A DNA stretch of 64,000 bases from Bradyrhizobium campsiandrae (GCF_014529705.1 NZ_JAANIH010000026.1:1-64000), one strand, 5' to 3'; shown: positions 26,693-35,867, counted from the first letter of the stretch. Made by a program: numbers and translations. The notes: a model not told the origin generated them from the letters alone.

Positions 26693-27196
26693 GTGCCACC
26701 GGGATTCAATCTTCCGTTCGTCCTCAGTGTCGCTGGCGCCCTGCTGACGAGCGCAGTGGTGGCTTCCACCTATGTGTGGCCCTTTGTCCGTGCAATGCCG
26801 CGCCATGACGCCCTCAGGCTTCTCGCAGCCTTCCACGCGTTTCGCTTCCTGGGCATGAACTTCATGGTCACCGGGTTCGTCTCCTCGGAGTTGAGCCCGG
26901 ATTTCGCCGGCGAAGTCGGTTGGGGAGATTTCATCGCCGCCACCCTTGCGCTCATCTCGATGGCGGCACTCTCCCGGCGATGGCCGATCGCCATTCCGAT
27001 GGTCTGGATCTTCAACATCTGGGGTACGCTCGATCTTCTCAATGCGTATTACGTGGGCGCGACGAAGATTCAGAATCCCGGGCTGTTCAGCGCCGGCATC
27101 TATATCCCGGCGCTTTACGTGCCGTTATTGCTGGTCGGGCACGCTCTCATCTTCATGCTTCTGCTGAGGCCCGGCTCGGAAGAACACAGATCTTGA
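26693..27196 (+). CDS. Hypothetical integral membrane protein
   Basis: A 167-residue protein with about five hydrophobic helices: residues 7-28, 42-64, 82-98, 100-122 and 138-160. It starts at a GTG (26693). Motifs such as FHAFRFLGMNFMVTGFVS and WIFNIWGTLDLLNAYYVG are conserved-looking, but I cannot name the family. It follows the exported YciI-like gene on the same strand and ends near the convergent Lrp gene. The two may form a LysR-controlled pair. Confidence 0.65.
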   Translation: MPPGFNLPFVLSVAGALLTSAVVASTYVWPFVRAMPRHDALRLLAAFHAFRFLGMNFMVTGFVSSELSPDFAGEVGWGDFIAATLALISMAALSRRWPIAIPMVWIFNIWGTLDLLNAYYVGATKIQNPGLFSAGIYIPALYVPLLLVGHALIFMLLLRPGSEEHRS

Positions 27197-27271
27197 CTGC
27201 CACAGTTGCATCGCAATCTGCGCAAGCCCTGCCGGAGCGATGTGAACGACGGCCGCGCGAACGAGCCATAC

Positions 27272-27727
27272 TCAGAACGGCAGCGCGACGCTGGTCTTGA
27301 TCTCCTTCAGCACCACGTTGCTGCGGACGGTGCGGATGCCGGGGATGCGGAACATGAACTCGTCGAGGAAGCGGTTGTAGGCCGCCATGTCCTGCACGAC
27401 GACGCGCAAATGATAATCGGCATCGCCTGTGGTCGCGAAGCATTCCAGCACCTCGCGACGCGTGGTGACGCGAGAGACGAATTCGTCGACGAACTTCGTA
27501 TCGTGGCGTTCCAGGGAGACGTGGAGAATGGCCGACATCGCAAAGCCCGCCTGCTCCCGCGCGACCAGGGCCGCATAGCCGCGGATGACGCCGCTCTCCT
27601 CCAGCGCGCGCACCCGGCGCCAGCAGGCGGAGGTGGACATGCCGACCTCATCGGCAAGTTGCTGATTGGTGGCGCGTCCATCCTTCTGAAGATGGGCAAG
27701 GATTCGCGTGTCCTGGTCTTCGATCAT
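27272..27727 (-). CDS. Lrp/AsnC-family transcriptional regulator
   Basis: A 151-residue Lrp-type regulator. The N-terminal helix-turn-helix (residues 2-55) includes DTRILAHLQKDGRATNQQLADEVGMSTSACWRRVRALEESGVI split across the usual helices, and the C-terminal RAM (AsnC ligand-binding) domain includes VLECFATTGDADYHLRVVV and IPGIRTVRSNVVLKEIK. Such proteins bind amino acids and act as dimers or octamers. It is divergent from the indolepyruvate ferredoxin oxidoreductase gene, an enzyme of aromatic amino acid breakdown, making control of that gene by an amino acid very plausible. ATG 27727. Confidence 0.93.
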   Translation of the reverse strand: MIEDQDTRILAHLQKDGRATNQQLADEVGMSTSACWRRVRALEESGVIRGYAALVAREQAGFAMSAILHVSLERHDTKFVDEFVSRVTTRREVLECFATTGDADYHLRVVVQDMAAYNRFLDEFMFRIPGIRTVRSNVVLKEIKTSVALPF

Positions 27728-27750
27728 GGAAGCCCCTCAATTCGGGAACC

Positions 27751-27797
27751 TCTACCAGATTTGATGGCTTGATGCAAAATTCTACCGAATTTTTGAT
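27751..27797 (+). promoter_or_regulatory. Direct repeats in Lrp/indolepyruvate oxidoreductase promoter region
   Basis: TCTACCAGATTTGAT at 27751 and TCTACCGAATTTTTGAT at 27781 begin exactly 30 bases apart, about three helical turns, in the 153-bp region between the divergent genes. A third CCTACCAG word occurs at 27821. Spaced, helically phased AT-rich sites are what Lrp-family octamers bind. Operator function is inferred. Confidence 0.5.
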
Positions 27798-27880
27798 CAG
27801 GATAGGATGAAAAGGTAAGACCTACCAGCCTCCCAGGCATAACCTTCCATGATCGGGCAGGATGCCGCGCGAGGTCCACC

Positions 27881-30800
27881 ATGGACGCCATTCCGTCACT
27901 CGACGCCTACGAGCTTTCCGACCGCTATGAGCGCGAGGAAGGCCGCGTCTTCCTCACAGGCACCCAAGCCATCGTCCGCATCGCGCTCGACCAGATCAGG
28001 CGCGACCGCGCCAACGGCCTCAACACCGCGGGCTTCATCTCCGGTTATCGCGGCTCCCCGCTCGGCGGCGTCGATCTCGAACTGTGGCGCATCCAGCAAC
28101 GCCTCAAGAAGGATCGCATCGAATTCCTCCCCGCGGTGAACGAGGACCTCGCCGCGACCGCGGTGCTCGGATCGCAGCAGGTCGAGACGCAGGCCGAGCG
28201 CGAGGTCGATGGTGTGTTCGGGCTATGGTACGGCAAGGGCCCCGGCGTCGATCGCTCCGGCGACGCGCTCAAGCACGGCAATGCCTATGGATCCTCGCCG
28301 CATGGCGGCGTGCTGGTGGTCGCCGGCGACGACCATGGCTGCGTCTCGTCCTCGATGCCGCACCAGTCCGACGTCGCCTTCATGAGCTGGTTCATGCCGA
28401 CGCTGCATCCGGCAAGCGTCGACGAATATCTTGATTTCGGCGAATATGGCTACGCGCTGAGCCGCTTCTCCGGCATGTGGGTCGGCTTCAAGGCGATCTC
28501 GGAGATCGTGGAATCAGGCGCTTCCGTCGCGCTGCGGCCGCCGCGCATTTTCCGCGCCCCCGACTTCGTGCCGCCACCAGGCGGCCTGCACTATCGCTGG
28601 CCCGATCTGCCGGGCCCTCAGATCGAAGAGCGGCTGGAAGCCAAGAAGCACGCGGTCTACGCCTTTGCCAAAGCCAATCCGATCGACCGTCACATCTACG
28701 ACATTGCCAATGCCACCTACGGCATCGTCACGACAGGCAAGGCACATCTGGACCTGATGGAAGCGCTGCGGCTGATGGGGCTTGATGAAACGGCCTGTCG
28801 CCGCATCGGCATCGACATCTACAAGGTCGGCATGGTCTGGCCGCTGGCGCTGCACGACGCGATGGACTTCGTGAAGGGCAAGCGCGAGATCCTCGTGGTC
28901 GAGGAGAAGCGCGGCATCATCGAGAGCCAGTTCAAGGAATATTTCTACGACTATCCCGGCGCAAAACCCGAGCGCATGGTCGGCAAGCACGATGAGCGGG
29001 GGGCGCGTCTGATCTCGTGGATCGGCGAATTGTCGCCGCGCGCGCTGGCGTCCGTGCTGGCGCGGCGTCTCGACCCGATGTTTCCCGGGCTCAATCTCGC
29101 CGCCCGTGCGGCCGCTTTGCTTCCGGAAGCTGCGCGCACGATCAACGTCGCGGGCGCGACGCGTACGCCCTATTTCTGCTCCGGCTGTCCCCACAACACT
29201 TCGACAAAGGTCCCTGAAGGATCGCAGGCGCTGGCCGGCATCGGTTGTCACTTCATGGCGAGCTGGATGGACCGCGAGACCACCTCGCTGATCCAGATGG
29301 GCGGCGAAGGCGTGAACTGGGCGGCCTCCTCGCGATTCACCGGCAACAAGCACATCTTCCAGAACCTCGGCGAGGGCACCTATTACCACTCCGGCTCGAT
29401 GGCGATCCGTCAGGCAATCGCGGCCAAGGCCAACATCACCTACAAGATTCTGTTCAACGACGCGGTCGCCATGACCGGCGGCCAGCCGGTCGACGGCCCC
29501 ATCAGCGTGCATGCCATCGCGCACAGCGTCCGGGCCGAAGGTGTGCGCCGCATCGCGCTGGTGTCGGACGATCCAGCGCAATTCTCGTCCGCGGACCTGC
29601 CCAGCAGCGTCACCATCCATCCGCGCGAGGAGATGGATGCCGTGCAACGCGAGCTGCGCGACGTCGCCGGCGTCTCGGTCCTCATCTATCAGCAGACCTG
29701 CGCCACGGAGAAGCGACGGCGGCGCAAGCGCGGGCAAATGGCCGATCCCAAACGCTTTGCCTATATCAACGATCTGGTCTGCGAAGGCTGCGGCGACTGC
29801 TCGGTCGAATCCAACTGCCTCAGCGTCGAGCCGAAGGAAACGCCGTTCGGCCGCAAGCGGCAGATCAATCTGTCGGCCTGCAACAAGGACTTTTCCTGTC
29901 TCAACGGTTTCTGCCCAAGCTTTGTCACGGTGGAAGGCGCGACGCGCCGGAACAAGGCCGCAAGCCAGATCGACGCGATCGGCCGCGCGGCGACGCTTCC
30001 CCTGCCCTCACCTGCAACGCTCGAGCGTCCTTACGACCTGCTGGTGACCGGCGTCGGCGGCACCGGCGTGATCACCGTCGGCGCGCTGATCGGCATGGCC
30101 GCGCATCTGGAGCGCCGCGGTGTCTCGGTGCTGGACTTCACCGGATTTGCGCAAAAATTCGGACCCGTGCTGAGCTACATCCGCCTCGCCGCGTCGCCCG
30201 ACGTACTGCATCAGGTCCGTATCGACCAGGGCGCGGCGGACGCGCTGATCGGTTGCGACCTCGTCGTCAGCTCCTCGCCAAAGGCATCCGGCACCTATCG
30301 TCGCGGCACGCGGGCGGCGGTCAATACCGCGGAAATGCCGACCGGCGACATCGTCCGTTTCCGCGACGCCGATCTCGCCTCCCCTGCGCGCCTGCACGCG
30401 ATCCGGCAGGTGATCGGCGATGGCAATCTGGGTACGATCGACGCCAACGCTCTCGCCGAGAAGCTGCTCGGCGATGCCGTTTATGCCAACATCATCATGC
30501 TCGGCTTTGCCTGGCAGCGTGGGCTGGTGCCCGTCTCACTGCAAGCACTGCTGCGCGCGATCGAGCTGAATGGCGTTGCGATCGAGCGCAACAAGCAGGC
30601 GTTTGCCTGGGGCCGGATCGCCGTTGCTGATCCGGACTTCCTGCCGAAGGCGAACGGGAAGCCGGCGGCCGAAACGCTCGATCAGCTCATCATCAGGCGC
30701 GCCGATTTCCTCACGGCCTACCAGGACGAAGCCTATGCGGCGCGCTATCGGGCGCTTGTCGCGAAAGTTCGCGCTGCCGAGGCCGCGCTCGATAGCGAGG

Positions 30801-31312
30801 CGCTGACCGAGACAGTTGCGCGCGCCTTGTTCAAGCTGATGGCCTACAAGGACGAATACGAGGTTGCGCGTCTGCACATGAGAAGCGGTTTCCTCGACGA
30901 GCTGAAGCGCGAATTCGAGGACGGTTTCAGCGTGCAGTATCACCTCGCGCCACCATTCCTGCCGTCTGGCCACGACGCACGCGGCCGGCCGCGCAAGCGC
31001 GCTTTCGGCCAGTGGATCCAGCTGCCGCTCGCACTGTTGGCGCGGCTGAAGTGGCTGCGCGGGACGCCGTTCGATCCGTTTGGCTATGCCGCGGAACGTC
31101 GCGCCGAGCGAGAGCTGATCGTCTGGTACGCGGGCTTGATCGAAATCATGCTCCGCCGGCTTGATGCCCGGAATCTGCCTGGTCTCATTGCGATCGCCGG
31201 AGCTCCCATGGAGATCCGCGGCTATGGCCCGGTGAAAGAAGCCGCGATCGCGAAGGTCAGGGCCGAGGTGGACTCAATGCTGGCCCGACCAGGAGCGGCC
31301 AAGGCAGCCTGA
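27881..31312 (+). CDS. Indolepyruvate ferredoxin oxidoreductase, fused alpha-beta type
   Basis: A 1143-residue single-chain enzyme in which the ThDP-binding alpha part and the gamma part of 2-oxoacid:ferredoxin oxidoreductase are fused. Seen: N-terminal GFISGYRGSPLGGVDLEL (about residue 46-63), ThDP region with YFCSGCPHNTSTKVPEG and GIGCHFMASWMDR near 430-465 and MGGEGVNWAASSRF near 470, a ferredoxin-like cluster region CEGCGDCSVESNCLSVEP then CNKDFSCLNGFCPSF near 635-685, and the gamma domain starting VTGVGGTGVITVGALIG near 725. It oxidatively decarboxylates indolepyruvate and other aryl pyruvates to acyl-CoA in the cytoplasm. ATG 27881 follows GCGAGGTCCACC. Probably controlled by the divergent Lrp protein. 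Confidence 0.93.
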   Translation: MDAIPSLDAYELSDRYEREEGRVFLTGTQAIVRIALDQIRRDRANGLNTAGFISGYRGSPLGGVDLELWRIQQRLKKDRIEFLPAVNEDLAATAVLGSQQVETQAEREVDGVFGLWYGKGPGVDRSGDALKHGNAYGSSPHGGVLVVAGDDHGCVSSSMPHQSDVAFMSWFMPTLHPASVDEYLDFGEYGYALSRFSGMWVGFKAISEIVESGASVALRPPRIFRAPDFVPPPGGLHYRWPDLPGPQIEERLEAKKHAVYAFAKANPIDRHIYDIANATYGIVTTGKAHLDLMEALRLMGLDETACRRIGIDIYKVGMVWPLALHDAMDFVKGKREILVVEEKRGIIESQFKEYFYDYPGAKPERMVGKHDERGARLISWIGELSPRALASVLARRLDPMFPGLNLAARAAALLPEAARTINVAGATRTPYFCSGCPHNTSTKVPEGSQALAGIGCHFMASWMDRETTSLIQMGGEGVNWAASSRFTGNKHIFQNLGEGTYYHSGSMAIRQAIAAKANITYKILFNDAVAMTGGQPVDGPISVHAIAHSVRAEGVRRIALVSDDPAQFSSADLPSSVTIHPREEMDAVQRELRDVAGVSVLIYQQTCATEKRRRRKRGQMADPKRFAYINDLVCEGCGDCSVESNCLSVEPKETPFGRKRQINLSACNKDFSCLNGFCPSFVTVEGATRRNKAASQIDAIGRAATLPLPSPATLERPYDLLVTGVGGTGVITVGALIGMAAHLERRGVSVLDFTGFAQKFGPVLSYIRLAASPDVLHQVRIDQGAADALIGCDLVVSSSPKASGTYRRGTRAAVNTAEMPTGDIVRFRDADLASPARLHAIRQVIGDGNLGTIDANALAEKLLGDAVYANIIMLGFAWQRGLVPVSLQALLRAIELNGVAIERNKQAFAWGRIAVADPDFLPKANGKPAAETLDQLIIRRADFLTAYQDEAYAARYRALVAKVRAAEAALDSEALTETVARALFKLMAYKDEYEVARLHMRSGFLDELKREFEDGFSVQYHLAPPFLPSGHDARGRPRKRAFGQWIQLPLALLARLKWLRGTPFDPFGYAAERRAERELIVWYAGLIEIMLRRLDARNLPGLIAIAGAPMEIRGYGPVKEAAIAKVRAEVDSMLARPGAAKAA

Positions 31313-31324
31313 GCCGCACCCGCT

Positions 31325-32236
31325 TCACGAATACGGGTTGATCAGCTTCTGCTGTTCGGCGCTGTGCTGCGCGAGCAGATCGATGAAAGTTCTCACCTTT
31401 GCCGACACATGATGGCGGTGGGGATAGACCGCGTTCATCGACAGCTCGACCGTCCGGTATTCAGGCAGCAGACGAACCAGCCTGCCTGCTTCGAGATCGT
31501 CCTGGATGAGAAAGCCGGCCATCAGGCACACGGCCGCGCCCTCCAGCGCCACCTTCCGCAACGCTTCCCCGCTATTGGTGACGAAGCTGCCTGAAATGCG
31601 CACCGAGGCCGGCGCCCCCTTGCGATCGAGGAACCGCCACTCGTCCCCGAACGGATAGTTCAGGTGACGACCGCAATTATGCCCGGAGAGCTCGTCGAGC
31701 TTCTGCACGCGGCCATGCTTCTCGAGATAATCATGCGAGCAGCACAGCACGTGACGCCAAGTGGCGAGACTGCGGACGATGAGGCTCGAATCCGGCGGCG
31801 GGATCATGCGCAAGGCCACGTCGTAGCCTTCCTCGATGAGGTCGACATCGGCTTCGCCCATGCGCAAATCCACCTTGAGCTCGGGGTAGGTGGACAGGAG
31901 CTTTGCCACCACAGGCGCGACGAGCGGCACCATATGCGTGGCAACATGGACGCGCAGCGTCCCGCGCGGGACCGACTGCAATTCATTGGCGATGTCGTCG
32001 GCCTGTTCGAGGTCGGCCAGGATCTGCGTGGCACGGTCGTAATAGGATTGACCGATCTCCGTCAGACTCACCTTGCGCGTGGTGCGGTTCAGCAGCCGAA
32101 CCCCCAACCGGTCCTCCAGCGCCTGGACGTGATTGCTCACCATGGTCGTCGACATATCGAGCCGGCGGGCGGCGGCCGAAAACCCTCCGTTTTCGACTAC
32201 TCGGACAAAGGCGGTGAGGCTGGTGAAGCGGTCCAT
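31325..32236 (-). CDS. LysR-family transcriptional regulator
   Basis: A 303-residue LysR regulator of the CrgA/DsdC-like group. HTH at about residues 5-62: FVRVVENGGFSAAARRLDMS, then VSNHVQALEDRLGVRLLNRT and KVSLTEIGQSYYDRA. The effector domain includes DVALRMIPPPDSSLIVRSLA. ATG 32236 is divergent from the efflux operon at 32379, and a LysR-type dyad lies between them at 32251-32273. Its stop is 12 bases from the convergent oxidoreductase stop. Likely regulates the EmrAB-like pump. Confidence 0.92.
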   Translation of the reverse strand: MDRFTSLTAFVRVVENGGFSAAARRLDMSTTMVSNHVQALEDRLGVRLLNRTTRKVSLTEIGQSYYDRATQILADLEQADDIANELQSVPRGTLRVHVATHMVPLVAPVVAKLLSTYPELKVDLRMGEADVDLIEEGYDVALRMIPPPDSSLIVRSLATWRHVLCCSHDYLEKHGRVQKLDELSGHNCGRHLNYPFGDEWRFLDRKGAPASVRISGSFVTNSGEALRKVALEGAAVCLMAGFLIQDDLEAGRLVRLLPEYRTVELSMNAVYPHRHHVSAKVRTFIDLLAQHSAEQQKLINPYS

Positions 32237-32250
32237 GGTTCAGGTTTCTG

Positions 32251-32273
32251 ATTATCCACTCCGGATGGACAAT
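32251..32273. promoter_or_regulatory. LysR-type operator between regulator and efflux operon
   Basis: ATTATCCA-N7-TGGACAAT is an inverted repeat with seven of eight pairs matching and contains a T-N11-A core, the usual LysR box. It lies 14 bases upstream of the regulator start and 105 bases upstream of the HlyD-family gene, a position suited to autorepression and activation of the pump genes. Confidence 0.6.
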
Positions 32274-32378
32274 CCTTCCTGCAATTCGCGGATTATCGCA
32301 AGGGTCGGAATAACCCATCTTACCGGGGTGAACAGCGCCTTGTTCGGATGAGGGCTGTCGGGAATTTGCGAGGATGCC

Positions 32379-33530
32379 ATGTCGAACGCCGCTTATATAA
32401 CTGAAACAAATGATAAAATCCGGCTTCGCCCATCCCGCCAGGCAATCAAGCGCGCGGCTCTTGGGTTGGCCTTGACCCTCGGCGTCGTTGCCGCCGGCGA
32501 TTATGGCTACGACTACCTGACGACCGGCCGCTACCTGGAATCGACCGATGACGCCTATGTGAAGGCGGATTCCACCATCGTCGCACCGAAGGTCTCCGGC
32601 TACGTCGCTCAGGTGCTGGTCGGCGACAACGAGAAGGTCAGAGCGGGCCAGGTGCTGGCGCGGATCGACGACCGCGATTTCAAGGCGGCGCTGGGTCAGG
32701 CCCGCGCCGACGTCGCCGCGGCCGAAGCGTCGGTCCGCAACCTCGATGCCCAGCTCGCGCTGCAACAGCCTGTTATCGAGCAGAGCATTGCTGATGTCGC
32801 AGCGGCCGACGCCAATCTGAAATTCGCGCAGGAGGAGCGCGCCCGCTACGACGACCTGATGAAATCGGGCTCCGGCACGATCCAGCGCGCGCAACAGACC
32901 GACGCCGCGCTCCGCGCCAGCAACGCGCAATTGCAGCACGCGAGATCGGGCCTGGTCGCTGCCCAGCGCAAGGTCGACGTGCTGACCACGCAGCGCGCAC
33001 AGGCCAGTGCGCAGCTCGATCGCGCTCGCGCTGTCGCGGACCAGGCGGAACTGAACCTGTCCTACACCGAAATCACCGCGCCGGTTGACGGCACGGTCGG
33101 TGCCCGATCCTTGCGCGTCGGTCAGTATGTGCAGGCCGGCACGCAATTGATGGCCGTGGTTCCGCTGGATGCGGTCTATGTGGTCGCGAACTTCAAGGAG
33201 ACTCAGCTCACGCATGTGCGCGCAGGTCAGCCGGTCGAGCTCCAGGTCGACAGTTTTCGCAATCGCAGGCTGCATGGTCATGTCGACAGTCTTTCGCCGG
33301 CCAGCGGACTTGAATTCGCGCTACTGCCGCCCGACAATGCGACCGGCAACTTCACCAAGATCGTGCAGCGCGTGCCGGTGAAGATCGTGCTCGACGACCA
33401 CAGCCTCACCGGCCTGCTGCGGCCCGGCATGTCGGCGGTGCCGACCGTCGATACCAAGGCGACCGTGATGGCCGAACGCGAGAGCACCAAGCGCGTCGCC
33501 GACAACGCGCCACGCGCGAACGGCGGCTGA
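32379..33530 (+). CDS. HlyD/EmrA-family membrane fusion protein
   Basis: A 383-residue periplasmic adaptor. An N-terminal membrane segment (about residues 23-42) is followed by the EmrA hallmark STDDAYVKADSTIVAPKVSGYV (short of 22 residues here described as two blocks: STDDAYVKAD and APKVSGYV), a biotinyl-lipoyl-like half domain, an alpha-hairpin coiled coil (about 90-215), then LSYTEITAPVDGTVGARSL, the second lipoyl half. A C-terminal beta-barrel contains VVANFKETQL. It links the inner-membrane MFS pump encoded next to an outer-membrane channel (none encoded here). ATG 32379 follows GCGAGGATGCC. Divergent from a LysR gene. Confidence 0.9.
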   Translation: MSNAAYITETNDKIRLRPSRQAIKRAALGLALTLGVVAAGDYGYDYLTTGRYLESTDDAYVKADSTIVAPKVSGYVAQVLVGDNEKVRAGQVLARIDDRDFKAALGQARADVAAAEASVRNLDAQLALQQPVIEQSIADVAAADANLKFAQEERARYDDLMKSGSGTIQRAQQTDAALRASNAQLQHARSGLVAAQRKVDVLTTQRAQASAQLDRARAVADQAELNLSYTEITAPVDGTVGARSLRVGQYVQAGTQLMAVVPLDAVYVVANFKETQLTHVRAGQPVELQVDSFRNRRLHGHVDSLSPASGLEFALLPPDNATGNFTKIVQRVPVKIVLDDHSLTGLLRPGMSAVPTVDTKATVMAERESTKRVADNAPRANGG

Positions 33531-33647
33531 CGCGGACAGGCGCCGGCGGGATCGTCGAATCCTGCCGGATGATCCTTCCCGAGCTTCTCCGATGATCGAA
33601 CGCATCCGCCCGACGCATCCTGTCTCAGTCACCGAGACGAGGCTTCC

Positions 33648-35267
33648 ATGAGCACGCTTCAACCGACCCTCAACGCCGTTTCCGCCGCCAATGTCCCCGC
33701 TCCCGCTGCGGCTCCGGCGGCACCCGCCGTCTCCGCAAAAACCTGGATCGCCGTGATCGGCGCCACGCTCGGTGCGTTCATGGCGGTGCTGAACATCCAG
33801 ATCGTCAATGCCTCGCTCGCCGACATCCAGGGCGCGATCGGCGCCGGCATCGACGACGGCGGCTGGATCTCGACCTCCTATCTGATCGCGGAGATCGTGG
33901 TGATCCCGCTCTCCGGCTGGCTCGCGCAGGTGTTCTCGATCCGGATCTACCTGCTCACCAACGCGGTCCTGTTCCTGATCCTGTCGGCGGCCTGCGCGCT
34001 GGCGCAGGACCTGCCGCAGATGATCGTGCTGCGCGCCGTGCAGGGCTTTACCGGCGGCGTGCTGATCCCGATGGCCTTCACGCTCATCATCACCCTGCTG
34101 CCGCGTGGAAAACAGCCGGTGGGCCTTGCGCTGTTCGCGCTGTCGGCGACGTTTGCGCCGGCGATCGGCCCGACCATCGGCGGCTACCTCACCGAGAATT
34201 TCGGCTGGCAGTACATCTTCTACGTCAACCTCGCGCCCGGCGCGATCATGGTCGGCATGCTCTGGTACGCGCTCGAGCCCAAGCCGATGAAGCTGTCGCT
34301 GCTCCGCGACGGCGACTGGGCCGGCATCATCACCATGGCGATCGGCCTCTCCGCACTTCAGACCGTGCTGGAAGAAGGCAACAAGGACGACTGGTTCGGC
34401 TCGCCCTTCATCGTCAAGCTCAGCGTGATCGCGGCCGTGGCGCTGACCGTCTTCCTGATCATCGAGTTCACGGTGAAGAAGCCACTCTTGAACCTGCGCC
34501 TGATGGTCCGTCGCAATTTCGGCTTCGGCATGCTCGCCAATTTCCTGCTCGGCGTCGCGCTGTACGGTTCGGTGTTCATCCTGCCGCAATATCTGTCGCG
34601 CATCCAGGGCTACAATGCCGAGCAGATCGGCACCGTGCTGGCCTGGACCGGATTACCTCAGCTGGTGCTGATCCCGCTGGTGCCGCGCCTGATGCAGAAG
34701 TTCGACGCGCGGATCATCATCGGCATCGGCTTCGTGCTGTTCGCCGGCTCGAACTTCATGAACATCTTCATGACCAACGACTATGCCGCCGACCAACTGC
34801 TCTGGCCCAATGTCGTTCGCGCCATCGGCCAGGCGCTGGTGATGGCACCGCTGTCGGCGGTCGCCACCGCAGGCATCGAAGCGGAGAATGCCGGCTCGGC
34901 CTCCGGCCTGTTCAACATGATGCGCAATCTCGGCGGCGCCGTCGGCATCGCGCTCTTGCAGACCGTGCTGACCAAACGCGAGCAATATCACTCCAACGTA
35001 CTGATGCAGTCGGTCTCGGTGTTCGAACAGGCCACCCGCACGCGGCTGGAACAGCTCACGCAGTATTTCGTCAATCACGGCGTGCTCGACCGTGCGGATG
35101 CATCGCATCGTGCCTATGTCGCCATCGGCCATGTCGTGCAGAAGCAGGCCTATATCCTCGCCTTCAGCGACACCTTCTATCTGCTCGGCATGGCCCTGAT
35201 CGTCGCCCTGATCGCCGTCCTCTTCCTCAAGAAGCCCGGCCATGCCTCGGCCGGTGGTGCCCACTGA
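33648..35267 (+). CDS. DHA2-family MFS efflux transporter (EmrB-like)
   Basis: A 539-residue transporter with about 14 membrane segments, the DHA2 count. Seen: TM1 region WIAVIGATLGAFMAVLNIQI with the family's D/N-rich loop NASLADIQGAIG, SYLIAEIVVIPLSGWLAQVF, motif A-like loop, motif C-like ALSATFAPAIGPTIGGYL near residue 165, and GLFNMMRNLGGAVGIALLQTVL near 425, a strong EmrB marker. It exports hydrophobic compounds with protons as counter-ion. ATG 33648 follows ACGAGGCTTCC. It lies 117 bases after the HlyD-family gene, so the two make an EmrAB-type pair. Confidence 0.92.
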   Translation: MSTLQPTLNAVSAANVPAPAAAPAAPAVSAKTWIAVIGATLGAFMAVLNIQIVNASLADIQGAIGAGIDDGGWISTSYLIAEIVVIPLSGWLAQVFSIRIYLLTNAVLFLILSAACALAQDLPQMIVLRAVQGFTGGVLIPMAFTLIITLLPRGKQPVGLALFALSATFAPAIGPTIGGYLTENFGWQYIFYVNLAPGAIMVGMLWYALEPKPMKLSLLRDGDWAGIITMAIGLSALQTVLEEGNKDDWFGSPFIVKLSVIAAVALTVFLIIEFTVKKPLLNLRLMVRRNFGFGMLANFLLGVALYGSVFILPQYLSRIQGYNAEQIGTVLAWTGLPQLVLIPLVPRLMQKFDARIIIGIGFVLFAGSNFMNIFMTNDYAADQLLWPNVVRAIGQALVMAPLSAVATAGIEAENAGSASGLFNMMRNLGGAVGIALLQTVLTKREQYHSNVLMQSVSVFEQATRTRLEQLTQYFVNHGVLDRADASHRAYVAIGHVVQKQAYILAFSDTFYLLGMALIVALIAVLFLKKPGHASAGGAH

Positions 35268-35294
35268 CCTCACCTTGAAGCAAGGAGAACGACC

Positions 35295-35756
35295 ATGAAG
35301 CCCCGCATGAATTTCTACCAGGCCGCCCCCGACACGATGAAGGCGCTGATGGCGCTGGAAGAGCACATCCAGTCCACCGGACTGGAGAAGTCGCTGATCG
35401 AGCTCGTCAAGATCCGGGCCTCACAGATCAACGGCTGCGCCTTCTGCATCAACATGCACACCGAGGATGCGCGCAAGCGCGGCGAGACCGAGCAGCGCAT
35501 CTATCTGCTCGATGCCTGGCACGAATCCCCTGTTTATACCGATCGCGAGCGCGCCGCGCTTGATTGGACCGAGTCGTTGACGCTGATCTCGCGAACGCGC
35601 GCGCCCGACGACGTCTACGAGCAGGTCCGCGCGCAGTTCTCCGATGCCGAGATGGTAAACCTGACCGCGTTGATCGGCGCCATCAATGCCTGGAACAGGC
35701 TGGCGATCGCGTTCCGCGCCGTGCATCCGGTGAAGGTGAAGGCGTCGGTGGCGTAG
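35295..35756 (+). CDS. Carboxymuconolactone decarboxylase-family protein (AhpD-like)
   Basis: A 153-residue protein of the CMD family, AhpD-like branch. The redox-active pair is in the motif GCAFCINMHTEDARKRGE (about residues 46-63), with the CxxC and downstream His of alkylhydroperoxidase-type members. The N-terminal MNFYQAAPDTMKALMALEEH and C-terminal VNLTALIGAINAWNRLAIAF segments match the group. These proteins often act as thiol peroxidase partners. ATG 35295 is 27 bases after the emrB-like stop with AAGGAGAACGACC as ribosome site, so it belongs to the efflux operon and may detoxify the same stressor. Confidence 0.9.
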   Translation: MKPRMNFYQAAPDTMKALMALEEHIQSTGLEKSLIELVKIRASQINGCAFCINMHTEDARKRGETEQRIYLLDAWHESPVYTDRERAALDWTESLTLISRTRAPDDVYEQVRAQFSDAEMVNLTALIGAINAWNRLAIAFRAVHPVKVKASVA

Positions 35757-35773
35757 GGCCACAAGGACAGGTC

Positions 35774-35867
35774 TCGTAGGGTGGGCAGAGCGCAAGCGTG
35801 CCCACCTTCAGCCAACGAGAGACAAGGACGTGGGCACGGCGCAAGTGCGCCTTTGCCCACCCTACGA
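35774..35867. repeat. Inverted pair of TCGTAGGGTGGGCA interspersed repeats
   Basis: A plus-oriented copy occupies 35774-35806 (TCGTAGGGTGGGCAGAGCGC start, GTGCCCACC end) and a minus-oriented copy 35830-35867, with a 23-base spacer, so the whole can fold into a long hairpin. It sits between convergent genes. A third, degenerate copy is at 949-991. Dispersed elements of this look are familiar from Bradyrhizobium intergenic regions. Confidence 0.75.
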
